Below, in pieces: positions 1 to 10,682 of a stretch of 64,000 bases of DNA. Position 1 is the stretch's first letter, and the number at the start of each line of letters is the position of its first letter. The translations under genes and the position numbers were made by a program. The notes beneath the pieces were generated by a model. It saw nothing but the letters and a program-made list of their open reading frames with translations. It had not been told where the DNA came from and did not search any database. The stretch is from assembly GCA_015039365.1 (NCBI GenBank), contig WION01000015.1, positions 186,001 through 250,000 of the forward strand. Reading direction: 5' to 3'. The stretch is from Amanita rubescens (lineage: Eukaryota > Basidiomycota > Agaricomycetes > Agaricales > Amanitaceae).

Positions 1-1372
1 GGCGGGAACTGCTCCCTTATCGCAGGCGAACGGTTCAGAAAAGATCGCGCCGAGGCCGCAGGCGGGGAGTTCCTTCACCGCGTCAAGGATTGCTTGGTAA
101 GTGTCGCTATGAAGCATCCAGTCGTAAACATCCTGATGTTTCAGATAGTCATGCATTACTCGAGGCAAACATGACGTAGCAACAAGGTGCGCGATAGGAG
201 GATGTATCTCAGCGCTCAATGACCGCAAAACCGGGGGCAACGTGCGCAAGGTGTTTACAAATGTATGTTCGAAGCGCCGAATAGAAGGATCTTTTTGACG
301 CATGAATGTTTTGACATAATGCCTTCCGGGATCTTGATGTGTCCGTAATGCAGCTGCGAAGGCATTGGAGAAGTCGCTCAGAGCATCAAACGCCGCGATA
401 GCGCGGATGCCGGGGCAACAATCTTCCACGGTACAATTTTCTCCGCCGGCGCAGCCTGGAGGACAGCCCGCTAGTCCAAAGCATCCGCGACAATACCTCC
501 TCTTGCAAACAGGGCAGATTGCATGTAAACCCACGACGGTCTCCTAATTGCAGGTGTAAGCTAGCCTCAAAAGCTATACCGGATGATCGTACCGAGCTAT
601 GCACTCTCTCTATGTGTCCATCGCAATGACAACATTTCCGCGGAGGCGCAAAGAATCTGACATTCGAAAATAACTCTTGGGAGAAATTAGATCCATCATT
701 TGTTGCGGGAAAACCATTTTGGGCCAGAATGGTAGGATCATCAATTACGTTGTTCTGAGAGGATAAGCCCGACTGTTCGGCGGGCCACTGAGAAGACGCC
801 CTGCGGGGAGATTTCTCTCGGGAGCAACTGTCAGCCCTGTTTGCGATAAGTGCGGACAGAATATGCGCATCCTCGGACGAAGTTGCATTAGAGACTCGTG
901 AAGATGAAGGAACTGCTTGTCTTTCGTTTGTGGCGTCGATGGATATTGGCTCCATATTGGCTCGAGCTGCCGCTTGGTTCGATTCTGGATTGGCTCGTCC
1001 CTCGGCGCTGCTTACAGTCGCGTGCGCTTTGGACGGAAATATGGCAAGAGCGTTCGTCGGTTCGGGTAAATTTTGCCTAAGGCTCGTCGAAGGTATATGC
1101 GCGCCAGAGAGGCGTACCCTCCGCCTCGCCTCTCGTATAGCGGATTCCTCCGAGAGTGCAAGAGCCCTGGCTAGTGCGGCATCCTCGATTGCTTGCAACG
1201 CTTCGTTATGCATACGAATGGTATCTTCCTCATCGGCAATATGATTCATTGCCTGACGCATGGTACCATCATCGTCCTCCAGGATGTAGTCACGTATGCT
1301 GGATGAAGATCTAGTTAGATGAGGATCACATCTAGCTGCTAGAGACGGACAAGAAGGAGCGATGTTCGACAT
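1..1372 (-). CDS. Cys-rich protein with ubiquitin-interacting-motif-like helix, 3' end outside window
   Basis: The reading frame starts at 1372 and runs off the left edge, so the C-terminus is missing. An in-frame ATG at 1519 also exists. I prefer 1372 because a TATATAT box on this strand (about 1414-1420) lies between the two ATGs. Near residue 60 the segment DAALARALALSEESA fits the pattern of a ubiquitin-interacting motif. After a Ser/Ala-rich linker comes a zinc-binding-like cysteine cluster (CCHC, then CPVC and CRGC and further CxxxC pairs). This cluster is only continuous if a 49-nt intron at 544-592 is removed (donor GTACGA, acceptor CAATTAG). The frame stays open to base 1. A role in ubiquitin signalling is inferred from the motif and the Cys cluster; a C-terminal catalytic domain may lie outside. 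I cannot name the family with certainty. Confidence 0.6.
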
Positions 1373-2393
1373 AGCTGGTGGGCGAGAAGGAGGATCGGCG
1401 AGGCATTGAAGGGATATATAGCAGTAGTGGCTATATGCGTTGTCACGGATCCCCGCAGTTTCGGTGCAGATAGGAAAGACGAAGGCTTGTTCTGTGCATG
1501 TATCGATCGTATCGTCCACGCAAAACGCATATAGCTGCTGTCCTCCACCTTCGCATCACGTGCTCTCTTTATTGACAGCGTCCAGATTTTTTGCTTCTTT
1601 TTTGGACGTACTCAGGACCATAACTACGTTCACGTTCTGTCAGAATACTCGTTTCTTTTCAGATACTTTTGACAGAAACATTTAATCTTCAATTTCAAAT
1701 TACAGAAGCGTCGGTGATTCTCGGACATTCCTTTTGATCCTAACGACGTCATATGGAGAAACGCTGCTACACTCTCAAACGTGCACGAAACCTTGACCCA
1801 TATGACAATTTAAGTAAGCCGGTACGGCGTTGCTCGTAGAGGCTTATGAAGCTCAGGGACAGTCCTCCATTGAGATGGAACGAATTAAGAATCCCGCCTT
1901 TCCACCTTTTTCTTGAACTAGCTATCGAGGCTGAAAACTTCCCGGGATTGCGCTGATGCTTTCCGACAGAGGCCTTTTCAGACATTTATCATTAAAATCG
2001 ATCGTACCATGAGATCGGCGATGTGGAGGATCGTACCTTAATTATATATTTTTCATTTAGCGATTAACCTCTAGAACGAGTCGGGACGCAACATCGATCG
2101 CACTCGTGAAACTCAATATGAGCGCTAACATGGCGTGGGCTTGAATACCGTTACACTTCGAGAGAATGCCGCTGAGTTCTTTATATCCAAGAACAGCTTG
2201 AACAGATGAGATGGAAACGCTCTCGAGCGTTGAAAAGACGAATTCGCCAGATGAAATAAAGTATATCAGGATTCAGCACTGAAGGACTATTATTACAATG
2301 TATCCGTACCTAGTTTAAGATCAGTCACCAATCAATACGGCGAAAGGCAAAGATACTGACATAAATCATGGATTACCATCTGACGAGTACATT
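1373..2393. other. Gap with weak coding-like fragments
   Basis: No intact gene is seen. On the minus strand about 2060-2250 reads as an open fragment with normal-looking composition but no start, no domain I recognise and no clear splice sites. A second open stretch lies at 1767-1985. They may be gene debris or 3' flank of the neighbouring FAS1 gene. Confidence 0.35.
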
Positions 2394-3121
2394 CTACGCG
2401 ATGATTGACCCATCAATGACATACAGCACGCCATTGGACGCCTGCAATAGACGTCATACCAAAATAAATGAACCAAGGTAGCCATACGTACTTCTCTCAT
2501 TTGAAGAATATTGATTCCATCATCCACCGTCACCCTTCTCCACGCCGGACCTTGACCGTCGTTCTTTGTGATGGGTTTGAAGGTAACGGACGTTCCTTCT
2601 AGAAGTGTTTGATAAACAAGCAACGAGTCCAAGTCAATGGAAGGAGACTAGATACCGATTAGACGACCTGTACCACCAAGCAATGACGAACGACGTACAG
2701 GAATGATATGACCTGAGACCCATCGCTCAACGTTCCCTTTCGATATTCTATCATACTCTTGTTCAGATATATGGATATCGTCATCCGTTTCTGGGCCTTG
2801 GTGCCTGTCAGGAATGTGAGGCACCGTCCAGAGAACAATGAGGGTGGCCTACGGTTTCCTTGCCATAGCCATGACCGCTTTATTCGTAGGAGCCAAAATC
2901 GTGAGATTGGCTTGTTCATTGGCAAAGGAAACACTTAGTTCGAGCTCGCGTGCATAGGAGTAGAAGATCGACACAGAGGTCTCCACTGTTAGTAGATCCG
3001 CGAGCGACGGTTTCGAATGAACCCGGGGGGAGAAAGTGTCGTCCTTCAGTACTGTCTGCTCGTGCGCCATTAAGGGCAGAATGAACGACAGAATGGATAT
3101 AAGCAGGAGCGATAAGCGCAT
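2394..3121 (-). CDS. Secreted FAS1 (fasciclin) domain protein, intact copy
   Basis: Four exons on the minus strand: 3121-2853, 2804-2699, 2647-2492 and 2441-2394, separated by three introns of 48-51 nt with GT-AG ends. Together they give a 192-residue protein. Residues 1-20 are a signal peptide (MRLSLLLISILSFILPLMAH). The rest is one FAS1 domain. The first block is TILAPTNKAVMAMARKP, the middle block contains NVERWVSGHIIP, and the end reads NGVLYVIDGSIIA, the usual last strand of the fold. FAS1 proteins are extracellular and typically mediate adhesion or cell-wall association; fungal single-domain members are common and poorly studied. This copy is the intact member of a FAS1 plus F-box tandem duplication (second copy 5471-6052, relics at 5150-5470 and 8140-8540). 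The downstream neighbour in transcription order is a gap; the F-box gene lies just upstream. Confidence 0.88.
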
Positions 3122-3405
3122 TTCTTCTGGCTTCCTCGCGGACCTGGTATTTCCGAAAGAGTCTGGTGACGAATCACGTCACCTGGTGTGACATTGCGCT
3201 ATTAGTATGGACGACAGACATGTATCGAGCGTAAGGTAAAAGAAATACAAAAACAATCTTCGTTGTACAGAGAGTACTAGAGTTCGAATAAGATGTAACT
3301 GAAACTTATTTCCATAAATCTGAGAACAAAGGTAACTCATAAAGATATAATGCGACCGTAGTAAATTTGACGGAAACACATAATTAGTACGGCCAAAAAT
3401 AATCG

Positions 3406-4914
3406 TTAAAACCATCTGCTTTCATCGTCTTCGAAAAGTTCGTCTTCATCAAGGCCAATATTGATGTAAACATCATTTTTCTCTAATATTGCGACCCTTT
3501 TGTGATACAACTCTGGGTTGTCAACAGGAGTGCAGGAAATCGATACAGACTTGAATGGACGGAGCCTAATCTCGATCTGTTTGCCGTCAGAGGGCTCAGT
3601 CGCATTTCGATAGCGTAATTTCACCATTGAAAGTATCTTATCTGCATTGTGCAGGAAACCCTGCAGAGAAATCACGCGTAATCGAGCCCCAAGTTTGCCA
3701 CTTGATAATCGTTCAATGGCATTATCTGTGAGAAATCCAGGGGTAATAAGAATCGACTCCAAGGATGGTAGAAGTTCTATCCAGGTGCCAACATCGAAAG
3801 GAGGACATTCCTCCGTGCAAAGAAATGCAGGTTCGATAATGAGTGTGGTTATATTCGGTATAACAAGCAGCTGGAAAAGTGCGGATGCTTGTAAACTGTG
3901 GACGAATTCTAGTCTGAAATAATCCATGTTGGCAAGAATGATTTTTTCCTCGGGGATCGCAGTGGATATGAATGACGGCTCGTCCTCTAGGGTCACGTCG
4001 AAATATTCGAGTAACGAACCTTGACGAAGCACGTTGAGGCACAGTGACAGTGTTACATCACTGCGCCACCGTGAAAATATATCGAGGCTCCGTAGCTGAT
4101 ACCATGGTACAACCTCATCCATGTCACGAAGATTTAGAGAGTTGTGTATCTTTAAATGTCTGAGATTGGAAAGTTTCCCGAAGTTAGAGAAAAGGGGTTG
4201 CCTGCCAGGATTGTCCGAACCCTCGCCAACGCAGATCAAATGTAAGCGTTCAATCGACGACCAGACATGGGCCGGTAGCTTGAGTGCTAAGGAATTAATG
4301 GGATACTTCAGCTCCAATTCTTCTAACCGATGCAGAGCCATAAAATCGAGAAGCTGCTCCCACGATTCACGCGATTGCCGTGCCCCGTAGTACTCGTCCA
4401 GCCGCACGAACAATGACCGGCGTATATTCTGTGCACGGTCGAACCATTGTCTGGCAGAATAGAAAGTCTCCTGATTCCGATCCTGGTATGCGTGATCCAG
4501 AGTTATACCAATTTTGTTCCACAATGTTGGCGTTTCCAATGCCATCTGCCTCCATGCAGAGCAAACATGGGTGATGCGCAAAAGACGTAGATCAACGCCG
4601 GGCCTTGATAGGGAAAACTCTACGCGCGTTTCGGCGCAAATCTGAAATATAAACCTGAGAACGTCGGGAGGCAGACACTTGTGGGATGCCAGAGCTATCT
4701 TGCACCGACAGATAAGGTCCACAATTCCCCCCTTTCGCTCCAGATCTCCATCTACGGTCCCTGACTGTAGTAGGGTTTCGGCAGTCAGCTGGACGCTACG
4801 GATGAATGCCTCCTCTTTTTTAGAGTAAACCTTGTTCGTTTGCCCTATTGATGAGAGGTTGATGATCTGTCCGTCTTCGTCATCGCGGGGTATCTCCAAT
4901 TGCAAGTTAGACAT
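3406..4914 (-). CDS. F-box-like protein, family A copy 1
   Basis: Single uninterrupted frame of 502 residues. Residues 81-132 form a basidiomycete F-box-like domain, LPPDVLRFIFQIC followed by LRITHVCSAWRQMALETPTLW. The rest is leucine-rich with the irregular repeat spacing of fungal F-box/LRR-type proteins, and the last about 20 residues are acidic (DEDELFEDDES). Such proteins usually act as substrate receptors of SCF ubiquitin ligases through Skp1; the substrate is unknown. The family is strongly expanded in mushrooms. Copy 2 at 6361-7939 is nearly identical over most of its length, and a decayed third copy lies at 8790-9530. The ATG at 4914 is chosen because the N-terminus (MSNLQLEIPRDDEDGQI) is conserved in copy 2. 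Confidence 0.85.
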   Translation of the reverse strand: MSNLQLEIPRDDEDGQIINLSSIGQTNKVYSKKEEAFIRSVQLTAETLLQSGTVDGDLERKGGIVDLICRCKIALASHKCLPPDVLRFIFQICAETRVEFSLSRPGVDLRLLRITHVCSAWRQMALETPTLWNKIGITLDHAYQDRNQETFYSARQWFDRAQNIRRSLFVRLDEYYGARQSRESWEQLLDFMALHRLEELELKYPINSLALKLPAHVWSSIERLHLICVGEGSDNPGRQPLFSNFGKLSNLRHLKIHNSLNLRDMDEVVPWYQLRSLDIFSRWRSDVTLSLCLNVLRQGSLLEYFDVTLEDEPSFISTAIPEEKIILANMDYFRLEFVHSLQASALFQLLVIPNITTLIIEPAFLCTEECPPFDVGTWIELLPSLESILITPGFLTDNAIERLSSGKLGARLRVISLQGFLHNADKILSMVKLRYRNATEPSDGKQIEIRLRPFKSVSISCTPVDNPELYHKRVAILEKNDVYINIGLDEDELFEDDESRWF

Positions 4915-5149
4915 TGAAGCGAGATTTGTCGAGAGCAGGGGTTTATAGGGATTGGCGGCGGATTACACAGTAAAATATCGATGTAACCTTATCATCCCAA
5001 CAATCACCAAGCAGATATAGTAACATTTACCATATTCGCAACGTGGGACGGGCACTAAAATGTAAATTACAATTGTTTATATTTAGTTTAAAGACGTTCA
5101 GTCACTAATCGAGAGGATGATGGTAAACGTACTGACATATGTGATATTA

Positions 5150-5470
5150 AAATAAGTAACGAAGACAGCAATATACACTTCTTTCGTTTGGAGGGTCTTG
5201 ATTCCATCGTTCGCCGTCGCCTGTCCTACGTCAAACCTTGAACGTTGTCCTTAGTGATGGGTTTGAGGGTAATAGATTTTCCTTTCAGAAGTGTTGGAAA
5301 AACAAAGGACGAGCTCAAGTCAATGTGAACGGAGTGGCTTTTGGTTAGACAACAACTGAAGCCCATCGCTTACCTTCAATTCGATGGTACTCTTCTTCAG
5401 ATATATGGATCTCATTATAAGCCATTCCTGGGCCCTAGTGCCTGCCGAGAATGTGAGGCTATGTGTCCGT
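5150..5470 (-). pseudogene. FAS1 gene relic, middle exons only
   Basis: Minus-strand sequence here resembles exons 2 and 3 of the FAS1 gene at 2394-3121: the segments for the EEYHRIE-type stretch and for the SLVFPTLLKGKSITLKPIT-type stretch are recognisable. There is no exon 1 or 4, and there are in-frame stops. It joins directly to the second FAS1 copy near 5470, where that copy loses its own 3' end. This looks like a recombination junction between two units of the tandem array. Confidence 0.65.
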
Positions 5471-6052
5471 CACCCTTCTCCACGCCGGACCTTGTCCGTC
5501 GTTCTTTGTGATGGGTTTGAAGGTAACGGACGTTCCTTCTAAAAGTGTTTGATAAAAAAGCAACGAGTCCAAGTCAATGGAAGCAGATTAGATGCCGATT
5601 AGACGACCTGTACCACCAAGCAATGACGGACGACGTACAGGAATGATATGACCTGAGACCCATCTTTCAACGTTCCCTTTCGACATTCTATCATATTCCT
5701 GCCCAGATATATGGATCTCGTCATCCGTTTCTGGGCCTTGGTGCCTGTCAGGAACGTGAGGCTCTGTTCAGAGAACAATGAGGGTGGCCTATGGTTTCCT
5801 TGCCATAGCCATGACCGCTTTATTCGTAGGAGCCAAAATAGTGAGATTGGCTTGTTCATTGGCAAAGGAAACACTTAGTTCGAGCTCGCAGGAGAAGATC
5901 GACACAGAAGTTTCCACTGTTAGTAGGTCCGCGAGCGACGGTTTCGAATGAACCCGGGGGGAGAAAGTGTCATCCTTCAGTACTGTCTGCTCGTGCGCCA
6001 TTAAGGGCGGGATGAACGACAGAATGGATATAAGCAGGAGTGATAAGCGCAT
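5471..6052 (-). pseudogene. FAS1 gene, second copy, splice sites lost
   Basis: Closely matches the intact FAS1 gene at 2394-3121 across exons 1-3, including signal peptide and TILAPTNKAVMAMARKP. Three lesions are visible. The donor of intron 1 reads CCATAG instead of CCGTAG, so GT is AT. The acceptor of intron 2 reads ATCTAA instead of ATCTAG. Exon 4, which carries the last strand of the fold, is missing and replaced by relic sequence at about 5470. Exon 1 also has a short in-frame deletion after SVSIF. The donor change is a CpG to CpA transition. A full-length FAS1 product is therefore unlikely, although a read-through 5' ORF with a longer N-terminus stays open (5789-6256). Confidence 0.75.
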
Positions 6053-6360
6053 TTCTTCTGACTTCCTGGCTGGCCTGGTATTTCCGAAAGAGTCCAGTGA
6101 CGAGTCACACGTCATTTGCCTGGTGCGACTGAGCGCGAACCCTAGACGACAGACATGTAATAGTATCGAGCGTAACGTAAAAGAAATACAAAAACAATTT
6201 TCGTTCTCCAGGTAAGAAGTATTCGAATAAGGTGTAACTGTGAAATTTCTTTGCATACATCAAGGAAACGAAACATGAGAACCAACCTGAATGAAAGGTA
6301 CATCATGAGGATATGATGCGTTCGTGCTAAATTCGATGGAAACACATAGCTACGGAATAG

Positions 6361-7939
6361 TTACCACCTCGTAGAATAGCGGAAAAAATCATCTGCCTCA
6401 TCTTCATAGTAACCATCGTCTTCATCTTCGTCTTCATCTTCGTCTTCATTTTCATCTTCATCTTCAAGGCCAATATCGAAGTTACCATCATTTTCCAATA
6501 ATACTGCGACCCTTTCGTGATATAACTTTGGGTTGTCAACAGGAGTGCAGGAAATCGATATGAACCTGGAATGGACGGAGCCTACTCTCGACCTGCTTGC
6601 CATCAGAAGCAATTCGATAGCGTAATTCCGCCATTGAAAGTATCTTATCTGGATTGTGTAGGAAACCCTTCAACGAAATCTCCCGTAACCGAACCCCAAG
6701 TTTGCCACTCGATAATCGTTCGATGACATTATCTGTGAGAAATCCAGGGGTAATACGAACCGACTCCAAGGATGGTAGAGGTTCTATCCAGGTGCCAACA
6801 TCGAAAGGAGAACATTCTTCCGTGCAAAGAGGTGCAGGTTCGAGGATGAGAGTGGTTACATTCGGTATAACAAGTCGCCGGAAAAGCGCAGATGCTCGTA
6901 AACCATGGAAGAATTCTAGTCTGAAATAATTCATGTTGGCAAGAGTGATATATTCCTCCTTGGGAGTCAGACTGAATATGTGCGGCGGGTCTTCCGATAG
7001 GGTCACGTCGAAATGTTCGAGTAACGAACCCTGACGAAGCACATCGAGACACGATAACAGTGTTATACCACTTTGCCCGGACCGTGAAAATATATCGAAG
7101 GTCCGTAGCTGATGCCATGGTACAACCTGATTCATTCCATATATAAAATCTCGAGAGTCGTGTATCTTCAAATGTCTGAGATTGGAGAGTTTCTTGCCGA
7201 AGGGAGAGAAAAGGGCTTGCCTGCCAGAGGCGTCACCCTCGCCAACACAGATCAAATGTAAGCGTTCAATCGACGACCAGACATGGTCCGGTAGCTTGAG
7301 TTCTAAGTAATTGATGGGATACTTCAGTTCCAGTTCTTCTAACCGATACAGAGCTATAAAATGGAGGAGCTGCTTCCATGACTCCGTACGCGGTTGCCGT
7401 ACCCCGTAGTACTCGTCCAGCCGGGCGAACAATGACCGGTGCATATCATTCTGTGCACGGTCGAACCATTGTCTGGCGGAATAGAAAGTCTCCTGATTCC
7501 GGTCCTGGTATGCGTGATCCAGAGTTATACCAATGTTGTTCCACAATGTTGGCGTTTCCAATGCCAACTGCCTCCATGCAGAGCAAACGTGGGTGATGCG
7601 CAAAAGACGTAGATCAACCCCGGGCCTTGATAGGGAAAACTCCACGCGCGTTTCGGCGCAAATCTGAAATATAAGCCTGAGAACTTCGGGTGGCACACGC
7701 TTGTGGGATGCCAGAGCTATCTTGCACCGACAGATAAGGTCCACAATCCCCCCCTTTCGCTCCAGATCTCCATCTACGGTCCCTGACTGTAGTAGGGTTT
7801 CGGCAGTCAGCTGGACGCTACGGATGAATGCCTCCTCTTTTTCAGAGTAAACCTTGTTCGTTTGCCCTATTGATGAGAGGTTGATATTGATCTGTCCGTC
7901 TTCGTCATCGCGGGGTATCTCCAATTGCAAGTTAGACAT
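6361..7939 (-). CDS. F-box-like protein, family A copy 2, frameshifted near the C-terminus
   Basis: From 7939 the frame matches copy 1 (3406-4914) through the F-box-like block LPPEVLRLIFQIC and the leucine-rich part, then stops at 6536 with an unrelated tail. The copy-1 C-terminus continues in another frame from about 6560 to 6361. Comparing the two copies shows one extra base in copy 2 near 6565-6570 (CCTGGAATGG against CTTGAATGG). The shifted tail also carries a hexanucleotide expansion (about 6415-6475) that encodes alternating Glu and Asp, longer than in copy 1. The shifted tail being so well conserved suggests either a very recent frameshift or a sequencing error. The likely role is SCF substrate recognition, as for copy 1. 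Confidence 0.7.
6412..6475. repeat. Hexanucleotide repeat coding for an acidic tract
   Basis: Imperfect tandem repeat of TCATCTTCGTCT-type hexamers on the plus strand. On the minus strand it encodes EDEDENEDEDEDEDEDD in the C-terminal frame of F-box copy 2. Copy 1 has only a short acidic stretch at the same place, so the repeat expanded after duplication. Confidence 0.85.
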
Positions 7940-8139
7940 CGAAGCGGGATTTGTCGAGAGCAGGGGTTTATAGGGTTTGGCGGCGGATTACTATCGATGT
8001 AACCTTATCGTCCCAACAATCACCAAGCAGATGTAGTAACGTTTACCATATTCGCAACGTGGGACGGGCACTAAAATGTAAATTACAATTGTTTATATTT
8101 CGTTTAAAGACATTCAGTCACTAATCGAGAGGATGATGG

Positions 8140-8540
8140 TAAACATACTCCGTCGCCTGCCTCTACGTCGGACCTTGAACGTTGTCCTTAGTGATGGGTT
8201 TGAGGGTAATAGATTTTCCTTTCAGAAGCGTTGGAAAAACAAAGGACGAGCCCAAGTCAATGTGAGCGGAGTGGCTTTTGGTTAGACAACCAATAGTACT
8301 AACCTGAACGATGTGAACTGAAACCCATCGCCTAGCGTTCCCCTTCAATTAGATCATACTCTTCTTCAGATATGGATCTCATCATCAGCCATTCTAGTGC
8401 CTGCCGAGAATGTGAGGCTATCATGATTTTGGTACCGCGGTCATGACTTTGGCAAGGAAACCGTAAGCTTCCATCATCTTTGATGAGGTTGGTTGGTAAA
8501 AAGCCCGCTTAGTTCAAGCTCGCGTGCATGGAGTAGAAGA
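8140..8540 (-). pseudogene. FAS1 gene relic, third unit
   Basis: The minus strand keeps segments similar to FAS1 exons 2 and 3 (SSFVFPTLLKGKSITLKPITKDN is readable at 8163-8260) and a trace of exon 1 (GCAAGGAAACCG near 8451). Frames are broken and parts are missing. Its position upstream of the third F-box relic keeps the order seen in the other two units. Confidence 0.6.
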
Positions 8541-8789
8541 TCTGTATTTCCGAAAGAGACGTCAGCAGACGTGACAAGTCGCGGAATCTAGACAATGACT
8601 CTCGCTGGAAACGTATCGTCTATCTGAAAAGTGATGTCAAAAACCTATGGCCGACTTTCGTTCTCTCCTCGGAAGTCCTGGCGTTCGGCATAGGGGGGAA
8701 CTGCGAAAGTTTTTTTCATGGATGAAGAAATTTCTACGAAATCGCTAATTTGAGATTCAGACATTCATAAATAATTAACGCACCAGAAA

Positions 8790-9530
8790 TCGTAGTCGAC
8801 GCGAAGTTCTTTAGGATTCTTCGTCCCGGTCCAAATACACGATTCTGACACCATATTTCTCGGATAATAAATACCAACTTGTTCTGATAGAGCAACGCAG
8901 GAAATCGGAAAGTTCCCCAGAGTTAGAGAAAAGCTGTTTTCCAATGAACCAACCCCCCCCCCCCCCCCCGAGCATTGCAGACCGAATGGAAACGTTCAAG
9001 CAACGGCCAGGCATGGTCAGAGAGTGTCAATGCTAAATAGTTGAGAGGATGCTAACTCCACTAACCGATAGATTAAGTAGCTGCTCAAGTCATACAAAGG
9101 GGGTTAACTTGCGTGAGTCCTGCGCACGGTCGAACCATTGTCTGGCGGAAGACAACGGTTCCTTGTGCCGACCTCGATATTTAGATGTCAGAGCTATACG
9201 AATTTCGCCCGCCAACCGCCTCCATGCAGAGTAAACATGGGTGATGCGGAGGAGACATAGGATATCGCTGTGCTTTTGCTTCTTGATAGAGAAAACTGCA
9301 CTCGAGTTTCGTTGCGGATCTGAAATATGGAGCCCAAAACATCGGGTGTTAGTCCAGAGCTAATAGATTTGCACTGGCCAACGAGGTCCGGACACAACTT
9401 CCTCCTTTCGTTGCCGTGTAATGGATCCGCAGGACGCCTCAAACGCATACCTTCACCACTTCGGAACAGTTCACTATAAATGGACGTATTGGTCTTCCCG
9501 TCGGCGTTCGAAAGTGAGGGCCACATGGGT
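8790..9530 (-). pseudogene. F-box family A relic, third unit
   Basis: Fragments of the family A F-box protein are recognisable on the minus strand. At 9194-9526 the order is a DGKTNTSIYS-type N-terminal piece, then LTPDVLGSIFQIRNETRVQFSLSR, which matches the F-box block of copies 1 and 2. Farther on, pieces for the leucine-rich part follow (8811-9014). Large deletions, frame changes and a 17-base C run interrupt it. It cannot make a family-like protein. Confidence 0.7.
8953..8969. repeat. Homopolymer run (C)17
   Basis: Seventeen consecutive C residues inside the third F-box relic. A run this long is unstable and its length is unreliable in any read type. Confidence 0.9.
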
Positions 9531-9662
9531 TTACCGCTAATTATAATGCTCCAACTTTTCGATTTATAAGAACTTGAAACCTTATCACCGCGACCACCTA
9601 TACCAAATTCGAGCTAAAGAGCTATACCTGGCCGACAACGTCCACCAAAAGCGACGCCGCCA

Positions 9663-10682
9663 ATGTCAGAATCTGATAGTATCATAACGGCGGTGGACGA
9701 TATTACAGCCGACCTAGCCAAGTACGACGATTTTTGGTTTGAAGATGGCTCCATGGTCGTCGTGGTACAGGAAAAACACTTTCGGGTGCACCAGTCCGTT
9801 CTATCGAAACATTCAGAAGTTTTTGCAGACATGTTCTGCGTCCCTCAACCGCCTAGCCAAGATTTACTCCACGGTTGTCCTGTTATAAAGTTGAACGACG
9901 AATTATACGACTTTGTGGATTTGATGAAGGTCCTATACCACCCTTTGTGAGAGTCGAGCTTCATATGGTTTGAGAGTTGAAGTGCGCGACTAATTTCTTT
10001 GTCATTTTTTCCAGTCATTTCGACCTTCTCCCTGCAGACGCCGACCTCAACACTCTTATCAAGTTTATTTCCGGAATACTGAAGCTGAGCACAAAGTACA
10101 TAATGAAACAAGTGCGGCAGAAAGTGCATTTCAGTCCTTCAGAGCAAATTCCCTTCGACTATTCAAGGATGCGACGCGCTCCTCTCGTCAAAGTATTTGT
10201 ACCCACCCGACGCTATTGTTCGAGCAATACCACTCGCTCGCGAGAACGTCGTTCCGGAGATTCTGCCCTGGGCATACTACATCTCGACACATATACCCAC
10301 GGAAGAGCTTCTCAAAGACACTTCTCTAGCCTGGCGAGATAAAGCTTTATGTCTCGCCGGCAAAGAACGACTCTGGGACGCGCAAAAGACGATTACACAT
10401 TCCTTTTTGTTCACGTTCGACCGTTCGCCGGGATGCATTAGCCTCTGCAATCAGGCGTACCAGCTAGACCGCCAAACGTGGAAAGGACTTGAGCATTTGC
10501 GCAAAAGTCCTCATCCGTTGGAAGCGTACGTGGATTGGTCATCCATCAACACTTGTAAGAAGTGCAGGGAACAGATGGAGAAACAACACAAGGCCGGTCG
10601 AGAGAAGCTTTGGGAGCTTTTACCCGGTATCTTCGATCTGGGGAGTTGGAAGGAGTTGAAAGACGATCAAACTCGGGGCTGA
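9663..10682 (+). CDS. BTB/POZ domain protein, with one apparent frame change
   Basis: Exon 1 starts at 9663. Its residues 20-95 form the typical basidiomycete BTB/POZ half: FWFEDGSMVVVVQEKHFRVH, then HSEVFADMFCVPQ. A 72-nt intron begins after CACCCTTT (GTGAGA...TTTCCAG, about 9949-10019). Exon 2 continues LKLSTKYIMKQVRQK. The family would then read AISVLQSKFPST, and this is present but in another frame from about 10128; from there YPPDAIVRAIPLARENVVPEILPWAYY and a Cys-containing tail run to the stop at 10682. So one base is out of register near 10125-10130. BTB domains mediate dimerisation or Cul3 binding; the partner here is unknown. Whether the frame change is real cannot be told from this sequence alone. 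Confidence 0.75.

Noticed and set aside
930..1244. Long plus-strand ORF opposite the first gene
   Set aside because: It mirrors the Ala/Ser-rich frame of the minus-strand gene; no own start context, domain or splice pattern.
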